42,767 nucleotides of DNA from Betaproteobacteria bacterium Ga0077523 (GTDB lineage Bacteria; Pseudomonadota; Gammaproteobacteria; Burkholderiales; Ga0077523): assembly GCA_001464695.1 (NCBI GenBank), contig LNDQ01000043.1, positions 1-42,767 on the forward strand, given 5' to 3'. Under the pieces are notes generated by a model that saw only the letters and a list, made by a program, of their open reading frames with translations, made no database searches and had not been told where the DNA came from. Positions 1-8,376 of this stretch are shown one piece after another (the stretch's first letter is position 1; the number at the start of each line of letters is the position of its first letter). A program made the translations under genes and the position numbers.

Positions 1-145
1 ACGCCATGCCGTGTTGCAGCAACTTGACGCCAGTAGGGTGCGGTCGCTAGAGTCGAGCACGATCGAACCCAGAAGATGTTGTACAACAACAGGTTGCGCC
101 GTTCCATGGACTTTTCGGTCGGCGCTGCACGGAGGTCACGGAACC
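1..145. other. Leader region upstream of the PHB depolymerase gene
   Basis: No gene is supported here. The depolymerase frame stays open back to an ATG at 11, but residues encoded before 146 do not resemble the family and there is no ribosome binding site at 11. A clear GGAGGT lies at 131-136. The end of any upstream gene is outside the window. Confidence 0.5.
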
Positions 146-1363
146 ATGCTGTATTCACTGCACGAAATGCAGCACGCGGTGCTCGCGCCGTTCGCTGCTG
201 CTGCCGCGGCGAGCCATGCGCTGTTCACGCACCCCCAGAGTCCGTGGAGCTATACCCCTATCGCGCGGGGCATGGCCGCTGCCAATGAGCTGGTCATGCG
301 CCTGGTGCGCCGCTACGAGAAGCCGCAGTGGAGCATCGACGCGACCGTCGTCGACGGCCGGACAGTGCCGGTGAAGATCGAGAAGGCGATCATCAAACCC
401 TTCTGTCACCTGCTGCACTTCAAACGTGAAGTCGAGCGCAACGATCCGATCGTACTGGTGGTGGCGCCGCTCTCGGGGCACCACTCGACGCTGCTGCGCG
501 ACACGGTGCGCACCATGCTGCCGGAGCATGACGTCTACATCACCGACTGGATCGATGCGCGCATGGTCCCGGTCCACGAGGGCCATTTCCATCTCGACGA
601 CTACGTCGAGTACGTGCAGGAATTCATCCGCTTTCTTGGCGCCGACGTTCATCTGGTCTCGGTGTGCCAGCCCACCGTGCCGGTGCTGGCCGCCGTGTCG
701 CTGATGGCCGCGAACGGCGAGAAGGTCGCGCCGCGCACCATGACCATGATGGGTGGACCCATCGACACACGCAAAAGCCCGACGGAGGTGAACAATTTCG
801 CCACCGGACGGCCGGTGTCATGGTTCGAGAGCCGCGTCATCCAGCGCGTGCCGGCGAAGTATCCCGGTGTCGGTCGCCGCGTGTATCCCGGCTTTCTGCA
901 GCACGCGAGCTTCATAGCCATGAATGCCCATCGCCACGTCGAAGCCCATCGCGAGTTCTTCAATCATCTCGTCGCGGGTGACGGCGAAAGCGCCGAAGCC
1001 CACCGGCGTTTCTACGATGAGTACAACGCCGTGCTCGACATGCCGGCGGAGTACTACCTCGAAACGCTGCGCGTCGCCTTCAAGGAGCACGCGCTCGCCA
1101 ACGGCACTTGGGACGTGCGCGGGCAACGCGTCGATCCGTCGGCGGTCACGAAGACGGCGCTGTTCACCATCGAGGGGGAGTTGGACGACATCTCCGGCGT
1201 GGGGCAGACCGAAGCCGCGCACACACTCTGTTCGAACATCCCGGCGAGTCGCCGCGAGCACTTTCTCGTCGACGGAGTCGGTCACTACGGCATCTTCAGC
1301 GGGCGGCGCTACCGCGAACGCATCTATCCGCGTATCCGCGATTTCATCCGCAAGCACGGATAA
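146..1363 (+). CDS. phaZ: Intracellular polyhydroxybutyrate depolymerase
   Basis: Predicted to hydrolyse intracellular PHB granules to 3-hydroxybutyrate oligomers or monomers. The 405-residue protein matches intracellular PhaZ enzymes in length and in its N-terminus. It has no signal peptide, which argues against an extracellular depolymerase. It has an alpha/beta-hydrolase fold with a cysteine nucleophile candidate at Cys174 in VSVCQP, where extracellular enzymes have serine; Cys is known for PhaZa1-type enzymes. The likely acid is Asp347 or Asp348 (GELDDISG) and the likely base His380 (GVGHYGIFSG). The start at 146 follows GGAGGT at 131-136 by nine bases; the upstream ATG at 11 has no such site. 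The gene converges with the DJ-1-like gene, with a palindromic repeat between them. Confidence 0.88.
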   Translation: MLYSLHEMQHAVLAPFAAAAAASHALFTHPQSPWSYTPIARGMAAANELVMRLVRRYEKPQWSIDATVVDGRTVPVKIEKAIIKPFCHLLHFKREVERNDPIVLVVAPLSGHHSTLLRDTVRTMLPEHDVYITDWIDARMVPVHEGHFHLDDYVEYVQEFIRFLGADVHLVSVCQPTVPVLAAVSLMAANGEKVAPRTMTMMGGPIDTRKSPTEVNNFATGRPVSWFESRVIQRVPAKYPGVGRRVYPGFLQHASFIAMNAHRHVEAHREFFNHLVAGDGESAEAHRRFYDEYNAVLDMPAEYYLETLRVAFKEHALANGTWDVRGQRVDPSAVTKTALFTIEGELDDISGVGQTEAAHTLCSNIPASRREHFLVDGVGHYGIFSGRRYRERIYPRIRDFIRKHG

Positions 1364-1369
1364 GTGGGA

Positions 1370-1525
1370 CAACACCCTCCCCCGGGCTGTGCCGGGTGAG
1401 AGTAGGGGAGGGGTCTACGATGGCCACACTCGAACTGCGGCCCCCATCCCGACCTTCCCCCACCTTCGGTGGGGGAAGGAGTGTACGGCTCCCTCCCCCG
1501 GCTTTGCCGGGGGAGCCCGGTGCAT
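1370..1525. repeat. GC-rich paired-hairpin repeat R1
   Basis: Two perfect hairpins lie side by side. The first has 12-bp arms at 1453-1464 and 1468-1479 with a TTC loop; the second has 10-bp arms at 1493-1502 and 1506-1515 with a TTT loop. TGTAC lies between them at 1482-1486. A more degenerate C-rich/G-rich pair precedes them at 1375-1422. The element sits between two convergent genes and may act as their terminator. The same design recurs at 9145-9338 and 11626-11745. Confidence 0.75.
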
Positions 1526-1549
1526 GTTGCTACGTGCAAATCGAACGCT

Positions 1550-2317
1550 TCATCGATCGGACAATGCCGGCTTCGAAGTCAGCGTGTCGACCAGCCGCTC
1601 CATCAACTGCGGCATCTCGAAGGCGCTGCGGCTGAAGTACACGCCGGCGATCGTACCGGGCGCATCGTCCGCCGTAGGGCGGTAGACGGCGCCACGCAGC
1701 GTGCCCTCGGCACCCGGGAAGGCTCGCGCCTGCAGTAGTCCATCCAGCAGGCCGGCGCGGGCGATCACCAGTACCGCGTTGTCCGCCGAGAAGATCGCCC
1801 GGCCGGAACGAGCGGCCGCGCGCAGAAAGGCGACGCTGTCGTCTGCGGCCAGACGGTCGACCGATCCGCGATGGCCCGGCACGTAAACGGCGTCGTAACT
1901 CTCGGCGACCACCTGGTCGAGAAAGCGATCGATGCTTGCCTCATCGGCTTCGCCCGACGGATTGAGGAGGTTCACGTGCGTCCGTTGCTGGATGATCGCG
2001 CCGGAGCCCGTGGCGCGTACGAGCGCCGCGGGTCGGGGCATGATCACCTCCACCGTCGCACCGCGCTCGGTGAGAAAACGCCGCGGAACTTCGAGGTCGA
2101 AGCCGTCGACATCATCGGTAGCGAGGATGGCAATGCGGTAGCCGGCCAGCTGCTGCGGATTCTCGACCTCTTGCAGCAGAAACTGCGTGAGGCGGGCATG
2201 GGGCGGCAGCGTATCGGTGGTATCGGCCGCCACGTCGACCGCCGCGCGCGCACCGGGCGCCAATTGCAATGCCGCCAGGCCGACGGTGGCCACGATCGTT
2301 CGGAAGAATTTGTTCAT
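1550..2317 (-). CDS. Exported DJ-1/PfpI-superfamily protein lacking the catalytic cysteine
   Basis: 255 residues with an N-terminal signal peptide (cleavage likely near ARAA, residues 23-26), so probably periplasmic. The body has the DJ-1/PfpI fold signature: an IAILATDDVDGFDLEVPRR-like first strand and helix, a DAVYVPGH segment, and the nucleophile-elbow region AIFSADNAVLVIARAGLLDG. In active family members that elbow carries a conserved cysteine (CHGP-type). By hand alignment the position is Asp here, and the whole protein contains no cysteine. A protease or glyoxalase activity of the usual kind is therefore unlikely; a binding or structural role is possible. It is separated by 40 bp from the DUF3563 gene upstream on the same strand. 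Confidence 0.7.
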   Translation of the reverse strand: MNKFFRTIVATVGLAALQLAPGARAAVDVAADTTDTLPPHARLTQFLLQEVENPQQLAGYRIAILATDDVDGFDLEVPRRFLTERGATVEVIMPRPAALVRATGSGAIIQQRTHVNLLNPSGEADEASIDRFLDQVVAESYDAVYVPGHRGSVDRLAADDSVAFLRAAARSGRAIFSADNAVLVIARAGLLDGLLQARAFPGAEGTLRGAVYRPTADDAPGTIAGVYFSRSAFEMPQLMERLVDTLTSKPALSDR

Positions 2318-2357
2318 GGGGATTCCTCAATGAAGCTTCGGTTCGGAGGGGCAGCGC

Positions 2358-2714
2358 TCAACTGAGCACGCCGTTGCGCGAAAAGCTGGCTCGCTCCAGT
2401 GCCCGCATGCGCGCTTCCACGTCGGCGATGTTCTGGGCACCGGCGAGGTAGGCCTCGCGATCGCGCAGTTCCTGCTGCCAGATCGATTCGCGGAAGGGGC
2501 GAACCAGCGTGGCAACGCCGGCCGTGATCAGCGCTGCCAGCGCCGCCCGGCGGGGTGCCGCGGGCTCCTCGGTAGCGGTCGAGTCGCTTTCGTTGCGTTG
2601 CATCAAATCCGCCTCGAACCGAGGCGTCAGGCCGTGGTAGGCCGCAGCGCTGCCGGGGCTGCCGCAAGCGAGCAGCATGGCCAGGCGATCGGCCCTCGTC
2701 GAGTTTTCAGACAT
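2358..2714 (-). CDS. DUF3563-type small protein
   Basis: 118 residues. The segment around ELRDREAYLAGAQNIADVEARMRALER matches the DUF3563 pattern of an acidic/basic amphipathic stretch with EAYLA and RMR, found in short proteins of Burkholderiales and relatives; no biochemical function is known to me. Before it lies a hydrophobic Ala/Val-rich stretch (about residues 56-68), too short to call a membrane segment firmly. The N-terminal third is polar and low in recognisable features. The ATG at 2714 has AGGGGG upstream. The DJ-1-like gene follows on the same strand after 40 bp, so the two may be co-transcribed. Confidence 0.65.
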   Translation of the reverse strand: MSENSTRADRLAMLLACGSPGSAAAYHGLTPRFEADLMQRNESDSTATEEPAAPRRAALAALITAGVATLVRPFRESIWQQELRDREAYLAGAQNIADVEARMRALERASFSRNGVLS

Positions 2715-2901
2715 ATGACAAACCCCCTATTTCATAATGGATTTACGGCGACGAGCAGACTCTATCGGAGGCCCGCCTCGGGGCGCCAATCGTATGTTCG
2801 GATGATCGCCATCAGCGCCGGCTATGGCCGCTCGAAGCACGGTGCTGCGACGCAGCACGTCCGTGCTACCATGGGGCCGGATCGTTCCTGTTCGAATCGC
2901 C

Positions 2902-3831
2902 GTGGAGTTGACCCTGATTCGCAGCTTCGTCGCCGTGGCCGAGCTGGGCCACGTGACCCGTGCCGCCCTGCGCCTGCACATCAGCCAGCCGGCGCTGAGC
3001 GCCCAGATCAAGACGCTGGAAGGCCTGCTCGATCTCGAACTGTTCGAGCGGCGGCCCAGCGGCATGACCCTGACGCCGGCCGGCCAGCGCCTGTTCGCAG
3101 AAGCGCAGAAGGTCCTGTCCGCGGCACAGGCGTTTCGAAACGAGGCCCGGTCGATCAAGGGCGATGTGGCGGGCGTGGTGACCGTCGGCACCGTTTCCGA
3201 CCCGGAATTCATTCGCGTCGCGCAGCTCATGAGCGCGGCGGTCGAACGCCATCCGCGCCTGGAGATCCGCTTCCACCACGAAGTGTCCGGCGCCGCTTTC
3301 CAGAAGGTGCGCGACGGTGAACTCGACGCGAGCTTCTACTACGGTGAGCTGGAGCACCCGAGCGTGGCCGCCACCCCGTTGCGGGAGATCACGTACCGCA
3401 TCGTGGCCCCCTCCGCCTGGCAGGAACGCATCGCGCCGGCCTCGTGGTCGGATATCGCAGGCGAACCCTGGGTCATGACGCCGCCGATCAGCACGCACCA
3501 TCAGATCGCGAGCGGCCTGTTCCAGCGCCACGGCATCACGCCTACCAAGGTGGTCGAGGCGGACGACGAATTCGTCGTGAGTTCGCTGGTGGAAGCCGGT
3601 CTGGGCCTCGGCTTGATGCGCGAGGATCTGGCGCAGGAGAGCGCAGCCCGCGGCAGCATCTGCCTGTGGCGCGATGTCCGGCTCACCACGATGCTCAAGT
3701 TCATCCACCTGCACGAGCGCGGTTCGGAGCCGGCCATCGGCGCCGTCGGCGACATCGTCCGGGAAGTCTGGGCGCTCAGGGCGCAGCGCAAGCGACCGAA
3801 ACCGCGCCTGCGGCAAGTGCAGATCGCCTGA
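2902..3831 (+). CDS. LysR-family transcriptional regulator
   Basis: 309 residues from a GTG start at 2902. That choice puts the characteristic LysR N-terminus (VELTLIRSFVAVAELGHVTR) at residue 1; the frame is open to an ATG at 2824, but that would add an atypical extension. The winged-helix domain (about residues 1-60) contains the HTH core AALRLHISQPALSAQIKTLE and LFERRPSGMTLTPAG. The rest is the periplasmic-binding-like effector domain. The effector is unknown. It lies immediately upstream of, and in the same direction as, the catabolic cluster at 3996, which it may control, though LysR genes more often lie divergent from their targets. A TTG at 2908 is another possible start. Confidence 0.85.
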   Translation: MELTLIRSFVAVAELGHVTRAALRLHISQPALSAQIKTLEGLLDLELFERRPSGMTLTPAGQRLFAEAQKVLSAAQAFRNEARSIKGDVAGVVTVGTVSDPEFIRVAQLMSAAVERHPRLEIRFHHEVSGAAFQKVRDGELDASFYYGELEHPSVAATPLREITYRIVAPSAWQERIAPASWSDIAGEPWVMTPPISTHHQIASGLFQRHGITPTKVVEADDEFVVSSLVEAGLGLGLMREDLAQESAARGSICLWRDVRLTTMLKFIHLHERGSEPAIGAVGDIVREVWALRAQRKRPKPRLRQVQIA

Positions 3832-3884
3832 CCCGTGCGGGCGATGCCGGTGCTGTCAGTGCGGGTATTCGGCCACACCAGGGC

Positions 3885-3910
3885 CTACGAAGTCCCTCGC
3901 GAGGGCGTAG
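3885..3910. promoter_or_regulatory. Palindrome in the leader of the first catabolic cluster
   Basis: CCCTCGCGAGGG at 3894-3905 is a perfect 12-bp palindrome, flanked by CTACG (3885-3889) and CGTAG (3906-3910), which extend the symmetry. It lies about 90 bp upstream of the cupin dioxygenase start and has no T-run, so an operator is more likely than a terminator. It does not show the T-N11-A core typical of LysR sites, so its regulator is unknown. Confidence 0.3.
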
Positions 3911-3995
3911 CCGGCTGCTAGAATCCTGCGGGTTGCCGTGGCGCGGGTGTGCGTCGCCACGCCGATGACCACAAGCGCAATCGAGGACCCGCAGC

Positions 3996-4499
3996 ATGAA
4001 TGCCCCAGCCAGCGTCAGCCATCTTTCCGCGAAGGGCATGCTGCCCGAGATCGTCGAAATGGCGATCCCGACCGACGACCGCGTCTGGGTACCGCAGGCT
4101 CCCGACGTGTGGTTCCGTCCGCTGATGCTCAACCGGGTGACGGGGCAGTGGTGGAACCTGTTGCGCGTGACCAAGACCGGGGTGCTGAGCCGGCATCGTC
4201 ACCCGTCGATGGTGACGGGCCTGGTGCTCAAGGGTCGCTGGCGCTACCTCGAGCACGACTGGGTCGCCGAGGAAGGCGGATTCGTCTACGAGCCGCCAGG
4301 CGAAGTCCACACGCTCATCGTGGATCCGCCGTGCACCGAGATGATCACGTTCTTCAACGTGAACGGTGCCATGGTCTACGTCGACGAGCAGGGCAACACC
4401 GTTGGCTACGAAGACGTGCACACCAAGATCGACATGTGCCGCGCCCACTACCAGAAGGTGGGGCTCGGTGCGGACTACGTGGACAGATTCGTTCGTTAG
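3996..4499 (+). CDS. Cupin dioxygenase, 2,4'-dihydroxyacetophenone dioxygenase-like
   Basis: 167 residues with one cupin domain resembling the ChrR/2,4'-dihydroxyacetophenone dioxygenase group of non-haem iron enzymes. Likely metal ligands are His67 and His69 in RHRHPS, a Glu near 86 and His105 in PPGEVHTL. The Glu normally found four residues after the second His is absent, as expected of that subgroup. Enzymes of this group cleave a C-C bond next to a ketone; the substrate here cannot be read from the sequence. It is the first gene of a same-strand series, 24 bp ahead of the quinone oxidoreductase. A generic cupin sugar or acid isomerase cannot be excluded. Confidence 0.65.
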   Translation: MNAPASVSHLSAKGMLPEIVEMAIPTDDRVWVPQAPDVWFRPLMLNRVTGQWWNLLRVTKTGVLSRHRHPSMVTGLVLKGRWRYLEHDWVAEEGGFVYEPPGEVHTLIVDPPCTEMITFFNVNGAMVYVDEQGNTVGYEDVHTKIDMCRAHYQKVGLGADYVDRFVR

Positions 4500-4523
4500 A
4501 ACAGCATTCGAGGAGACAAGAAC

Positions 4524-5495
4524 ATGCCGAAGGCGATCAGGTTTCACAAGACGGGTGGCCCCGAAGTCCTCGTCTACGAGGATGTGGAAGTCGGTGCTCC
4601 CGGCCCGGGCCAGGCCCGCGTCAAGCACAATGCGATCGGGCTCAATTTCATCGACACCTATCACCGCTCCGGCCTGTATCCGTTGCCGCTGCCGAGCGGC
4701 CTCGGCCTCGAAGGAGCCGGCGTGGTCGAAGCCGTCGGTCCCGGCGTCGATGACCTGAAGGCCGGCGATCGCGTCGCCTACGCGGGCGGGCCTCCCGGCA
4801 GCTATTCAGAAGTGCGCGTGATGCCTGCCGACAAGCTGGTGAAGGTTCCCAAGGGCATCACGGACGAGCAGGCCGCGGCCATGATGCTGAAGGGTCTGAC
4901 CGCGCAATACCTGATTCGCAGCACCTATCCGGTGCAGGCCGGTCAGACCGTGTTGTTCCACGCGGCAGCCGGCGGCGTGGGGCTGATCGCGGGCCAATGG
5001 TTGAAGGCGCTCGGCGTCACCACCATCGGCACCGTGGGGTCGGACGAGAAGGCGAAGCTCGCCAAGGCACACGGCTATGACCACACCATCGTCTATACGC
5101 GCGAGAATTTCGCACAGCGCGTCAACGAGATCACCGGCGGCGCGAAGTTGCCTGTCGTGTTCGACTCCGTGGGCAAGGACACATTCGCGGGTTCGCTCGA
5201 CTGCCTGCAGCCGCGCGGCTTCCTGGTGGTGTTCGGCAACGGTTCCGGACCGGTCACCGGCGTCGATCTCAACGTGCTGGCGAAGGGCTCCTACTACGTG
5301 ACGCGCCCGACCCTGATGACCTACACGGCGAAGCGTGCGGACCTCGTGGCCGCGGCGAAGGAACTGTTCGACGTGGTGAAGTCGGGCAAGGTGAAGATCG
5401 AAGTGAACCAGAAGTTCGCGCTCAAGGACGCGAAGCAGGCGCACCTCGATCTGGAGGGCAGGAAGACGACCGGGTCCACAGTGTTGATTCCTTAG
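4524..5495 (+). CDS. NADPH:quinone oxidoreductase (MDR, zinc-free)
   Basis: 323 residues, the usual length for the QOR branch of medium-chain dehydrogenases. The N-terminal GroES-like domain includes GLNFIDTYHRSGLYP and GLGLEGAGVVEAVG. The NADPH-binding core AAAGGVGLIAGQWLKALG lies near residues 148-165. No catalytic or structural zinc cysteines are present, which separates it from the alcohol dehydrogenase at 41204. It would catalyse NADPH-dependent reduction of quinones or alpha,beta-unsaturated carbonyls in the cytoplasm. GAGGAG lies 8-13 bases before the ATG. It follows the cupin dioxygenase by 24 bp and is probably co-transcribed. Confidence 0.85.
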   Translation: MPKAIRFHKTGGPEVLVYEDVEVGAPGPGQARVKHNAIGLNFIDTYHRSGLYPLPLPSGLGLEGAGVVEAVGPGVDDLKAGDRVAYAGGPPGSYSEVRVMPADKLVKVPKGITDEQAAAMMLKGLTAQYLIRSTYPVQAGQTVLFHAAAGGVGLIAGQWLKALGVTTIGTVGSDEKAKLAKAHGYDHTIVYTRENFAQRVNEITGGAKLPVVFDSVGKDTFAGSLDCLQPRGFLVVFGNGSGPVTGVDLNVLAKGSYYVTRPTLMTYTAKRADLVAAAKELFDVVKSGKVKIEVNQKFALKDAKQAHLDLEGRKTTGSTVLIP

Positions 5496-5565
5496 CAGCG
5501 GTCGTGCAGGTCCGCGGAGCGGCGACAAGACCGCTTCCGCGCAACAACAAGAATGAGGAGGGGAG

Positions 5566-6330
5566 ATGATCGACGATCTGAAGGGCAAGGCCGTGCTGAT
5601 CACCGGCGCCAGCACCGGCATCGGTGCTGCAGCAGCCGTCGAATTCGGCCGCCACGGTGCGCACGTCGCGGTGCACTACAACTCGAGCAAGACCGAGGCG
5701 GAGAAGGTGGCCGCCGAGATCCAGAAAGTCGGCGGCAAGGCCGTCGTGATCCAGGGCGACGTGAGCTCGAGCCCGACCTGCAAGGCGATCGTCGATCGCA
5801 CGGTCGAAGCTTTCGGTCGCATCGATGTGCTGGTCAACAACGCGGGCGGCCTGATTCAACGGGTGCCTGTCGGTGACCTGACCGACGAACTGTTCGACCA
5901 GGTCCTGCACCTCAATGTCCGCTCAGCGCTGATGTGCATCGCCGCGGCGGTGCCGCACATGCGCAAGGCCGGCGGCGGCAAGATCATCAACGTCACGTCG
6001 GTGGCGGCGCGCCATGGTGGCGGCCCGGGGGCCGTGCTGTACGCAGGCTCCAAGGGCTTCGTCAGCACGATGACCCACGGCCTTGCCAAGGAACTGGTGA
6101 AGGACAACATCCGCGTCAACGCGGTGGCACCCGGCGTCATCTACACGCCGTTCCACGACCGCTATTCGACCCCGCAGATGCTGGAGGGCTTCAAGGCCAC
6201 CATACCCATGAACCGCATCGGCACCGCGGACGAGTGCGCCGGCGCGTTCTTGTTTCTCGCGTCGGACCGGATGAGCGGTTACGTCACCGGCCAGATTCTC
6301 GAAGTGAACGGCGGGCAGTACATGCCTTGA
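5566..6330 (+). CDS. Short-chain dehydrogenase/reductase (FabG/glucose dehydrogenase-like)
   Basis: 254 residues, classical SDR. The cofactor loop is TGASTGIG (about 14-21), followed by NNAGG, the catalytic Ser in VTSVAARHGG and the YAGSK Tyr-Lys pair. The C-terminus GYVTGQILEVNGGQYMP is typical of the FabG group. It would oxidise or reduce a secondary alcohol/ketone with NAD(P). AGGAGGGGAG lies immediately upstream of the ATG. It follows the quinone oxidoreductase by 70 bp and precedes another SDR, which suggests two successive redox steps on one substrate. Confidence 0.85.
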   Translation: MIDDLKGKAVLITGASTGIGAAAAVEFGRHGAHVAVHYNSSKTEAEKVAAEIQKVGGKAVVIQGDVSSSPTCKAIVDRTVEAFGRIDVLVNNAGGLIQRVPVGDLTDELFDQVLHLNVRSALMCIAAAVPHMRKAGGGKIINVTSVAARHGGGPGAVLYAGSKGFVSTMTHGLAKELVKDNIRVNAVAPGVIYTPFHDRYSTPQMLEGFKATIPMNRIGTADECAGAFLFLASDRMSGYVTGQILEVNGGQYMP

Positions 6331-6458
6331 GATGATGGCAACCGTGATTGGGCAGCGCCCAGCGGAGCTGGGGCGCACAGCCCTTCGATGCAACTTTGGC
6401 GATGGTTGAGGCACCGCCGCCGTCCCGAGCGGCGGGCCACGATTGGAGGGGGGAGCGG

Positions 6459-7214
6459 ATGTTCGATCTCACAGGCAAGGTAGCTCTGGTCACCGGCGCG
6501 TCGCGCGGGTTGGGCTGGGGGATGGTGCAGGCGTTGGCACGCGCCGGGGCGACGGTGGTGCTGAATGCGCGCGACCAGGCGGCGCTGGACGGACGCGTCG
6601 CCGAATTGCAATCCGCCGGCTTGAAGGGCGACGTGGCTGCATTCGACGTGAGCGACGAGGCGGCCGCGGTTGCCGCGGTGGCGGCGATCGCGAAACGCCA
6701 TGGCCGCCTCGACATTGCCGTGCTGAACGCCGGCATCCAGCACCGCAAGCCCATCACGGAATTCGAGACCGCGGATTTCCGGCGCGTGGTCGATACCAAT
6801 CTGACGGCGGTCTGGCTGCTCGCCCGCGAATGCGCCCGCATCATGATTCCGGCGAAGCGCGGCCGCATCATCATGACCGGGTCGGTCAGCGCCTTCGCGG
6901 CACGGCCGACCATCTCGGCCTACATCGCCTCCAAGGGGGCGGTGCACGCCTTCACGCGGGAACTCGCGGTGGAACTGGCGCCCCACAACATCACGGTCAA
7001 TTCGATCGCACCGGGCTACTTCGCGACCGAGATGAACACGGCCCTGATCGAGAACAAGGAGTTCAATGACTGGGTGTGCAAGCGCACCCCGGCGGGGCGG
7101 TGGGGCAGGGTGGACGAGATCGGACCACCCTGCGTGTTCCTCGCTTCGGACGAAGCCTCGTACGTGAACGGCCACATCCTCACCGTCGACGGAGCGTTCA
7201 CGGCATCGATGTAA
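6459..7214 (+). CDS. Short-chain dehydrogenase/reductase (gluconate 5-dehydrogenase-like)
   Basis: 251 residues from the ATG at 6459, preceded by GGAGGGGGGAG at 6445-6455. An in-frame ATG at 6348 would add 37 residues unlike the family. The N-terminus MFDLTGKVALVTGASRGLG is that of gluconate/sugar-alcohol SDRs. NAGIQ, the serine in MTGSVSAF, and YIASK supply the catalytic set; the end is VNGHILTVDGAF. Substrate unknown. The 128-bp gap before it holds no gene. It is followed after 66 bp by a D-2-hydroxyacid dehydrogenase. Confidence 0.85.
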   Translation: MFDLTGKVALVTGASRGLGWGMVQALARAGATVVLNARDQAALDGRVAELQSAGLKGDVAAFDVSDEAAAVAAVAAIAKRHGRLDIAVLNAGIQHRKPITEFETADFRRVVDTNLTAVWLLARECARIMIPAKRGRIIMTGSVSAFAARPTISAYIASKGAVHAFTRELAVELAPHNITVNSIAPGYFATEMNTALIENKEFNDWVCKRTPAGRWGRVDEIGPPCVFLASDEASYVNGHILTVDGAFTASM

Positions 7215-7280
7215 GGGAAGCGAACGGAGCACGCGAACGTTTCGATTCGCGGCCTCGAGAACCACAGGAGGAGCAGCACC

Positions 7281-8297
7281 ATGGCGGAAAAATTCCGGGT
7301 CGGCATCACGCGCGACAACCTGAAGGCCGACGGCAAGCCGATCTTCGACGAGTCGGCGTTGAAGGTCCTCGACGACCCGCGCATCGAGTGGGAATTCGTG
7401 GCGCAGAGCGAGCCGGAGATCTCCGCCGCTTCGGCTGCACGCTATGACGCGATGGCCGTCATGCTGGGCAAGGTCACGCGCCAGACGCTGTCAGGACCGG
7501 ATCGCCGGCTCAAGCTGGTCTCGCGCTTCGGGGTTGGTTACGACACGGTGGACGTGCCTGCGTGCACTGACAGCGGTGTGCTCCTGTGCATCGCGCCCGA
7601 CGGCGTGCGGCGACCCGTCGCCACGTCCGTGATCACCTACGTCCTGATGCTGGCACAACGTGTCCTCATCAAGGACCGCCTGACCCGCGAGGGCCGTTGG
7701 CAGGAACGGCTGAATCACTTCGGGACCGGGTTGTCGGGGCGCGTGCTCGGCTCGGTCGGCGTCGGCAACATCGGCTCGGAAGTATTCCGGCTCGCCGCAC
7801 CCTTCGGCATGAAACACATCGCCTGCGACCCGTACGTCACCCAGGAATCGGTGGCGCCCCTGGGCGTGAAGCTGGTCGACATGGACACGCTGTTCCGCGA
7901 AGCGGATTTCATCACGGTCAACTGCCCGCTGACCGCGGAGACGCGCAAGCTGGTGGGTGCCAAGCAGTTCGCGTTGATGAAGCCGACGGCATTCTTCATC
8001 AATACCGCCCGCGGTCCGATCGTGGACGAGAAGGCACTGCACGAAGTGCTGGTGAACCGCCGTATCGCGGGTGCCGGCATCGACGTGTTCGAGGTGGAGC
8101 CCACGCCGCCGGACAATCCGTTGCTCAAGCTGGACAACATCATCGTCACGCCGCACCACATCTGCCTCACCGACGAGTGCATCAACACCATCGCGGCGAG
8201 CGTCTTCCATGCGTGCAGGGAACTGGCTCATGGGCGCGTGCCGAAGAACGTGGTGAACCAGCAGGTGCTGGGGCGCGTGCCCTACTTTCACGCGTGA
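7281..8297 (+). CDS. D-2-hydroxyacid dehydrogenase (phosphoglycerate dehydrogenase-like)
   Basis: 338 residues, D-isomer-specific 2-hydroxyacid dehydrogenase family. The NAD-binding motif is GVGNIGSEV followed by an acidic residue in ACDPYV. Catalytic Arg is in NTARGPIVDE, Glu in FEVEPTPPDNPL and His in TPHHI. It lacks the C-terminal ACT domain of serine-biosynthetic SerA, so a catabolic role in interconverting a 2-oxoacid and a D-2-hydroxyacid is likelier. AGGAGGAG lies 8-15 bases before the ATG. In this cluster it could act just before or after the HpcH/HpaI aldolase step, which also handles 2-oxoacids. Confidence 0.85.
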   Translation: MAEKFRVGITRDNLKADGKPIFDESALKVLDDPRIEWEFVAQSEPEISAASAARYDAMAVMLGKVTRQTLSGPDRRLKLVSRFGVGYDTVDVPACTDSGVLLCIAPDGVRRPVATSVITYVLMLAQRVLIKDRLTREGRWQERLNHFGTGLSGRVLGSVGVGNIGSEVFRLAAPFGMKHIACDPYVTQESVAPLGVKLVDMDTLFREADFITVNCPLTAETRKLVGAKQFALMKPTAFFINTARGPIVDEKALHEVLVNRRIAGAGIDVFEVEPTPPDNPLLKLDNIIVTPHHICLTDECINTIAASVFHACRELAHGRVPKNVVNQQVLGRVPYFHA

Positions 8298-8305
8298 AAT
8301 GACGT

Positions 8306-8370
8306 CCCCCCCGACAGGCCTGCGGCCTGCCCCCCCAGGGGGCCAGCCCTCTTGGGGCGGCCCGGCGAGG
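8306..8370. repeat. GC-rich palindromic repeat R2
   Basis: A dense series of short inverted repeats, including GCCCCCC/GGGGGC around the run at 8328-8343 and a GGCCTGCGGCC core. It fills the gap between the hydroxyacid dehydrogenase and the methyltransferase. Its sequence differs from the paired-hairpin family elsewhere in the window. If translated it would give a Pro/Gly-rich extension, which is why the methyltransferase start is placed after it. Confidence 0.5.
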
Positions 8371-8376
8371 GCTGAG

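Noticed and set aside
11..145. N-terminal extension of the PHB depolymerase from the ATG at 11
   Set aside because: No ribosome binding site, a sequence unlike the family, and a strong GGAGGT before the ATG at 146.
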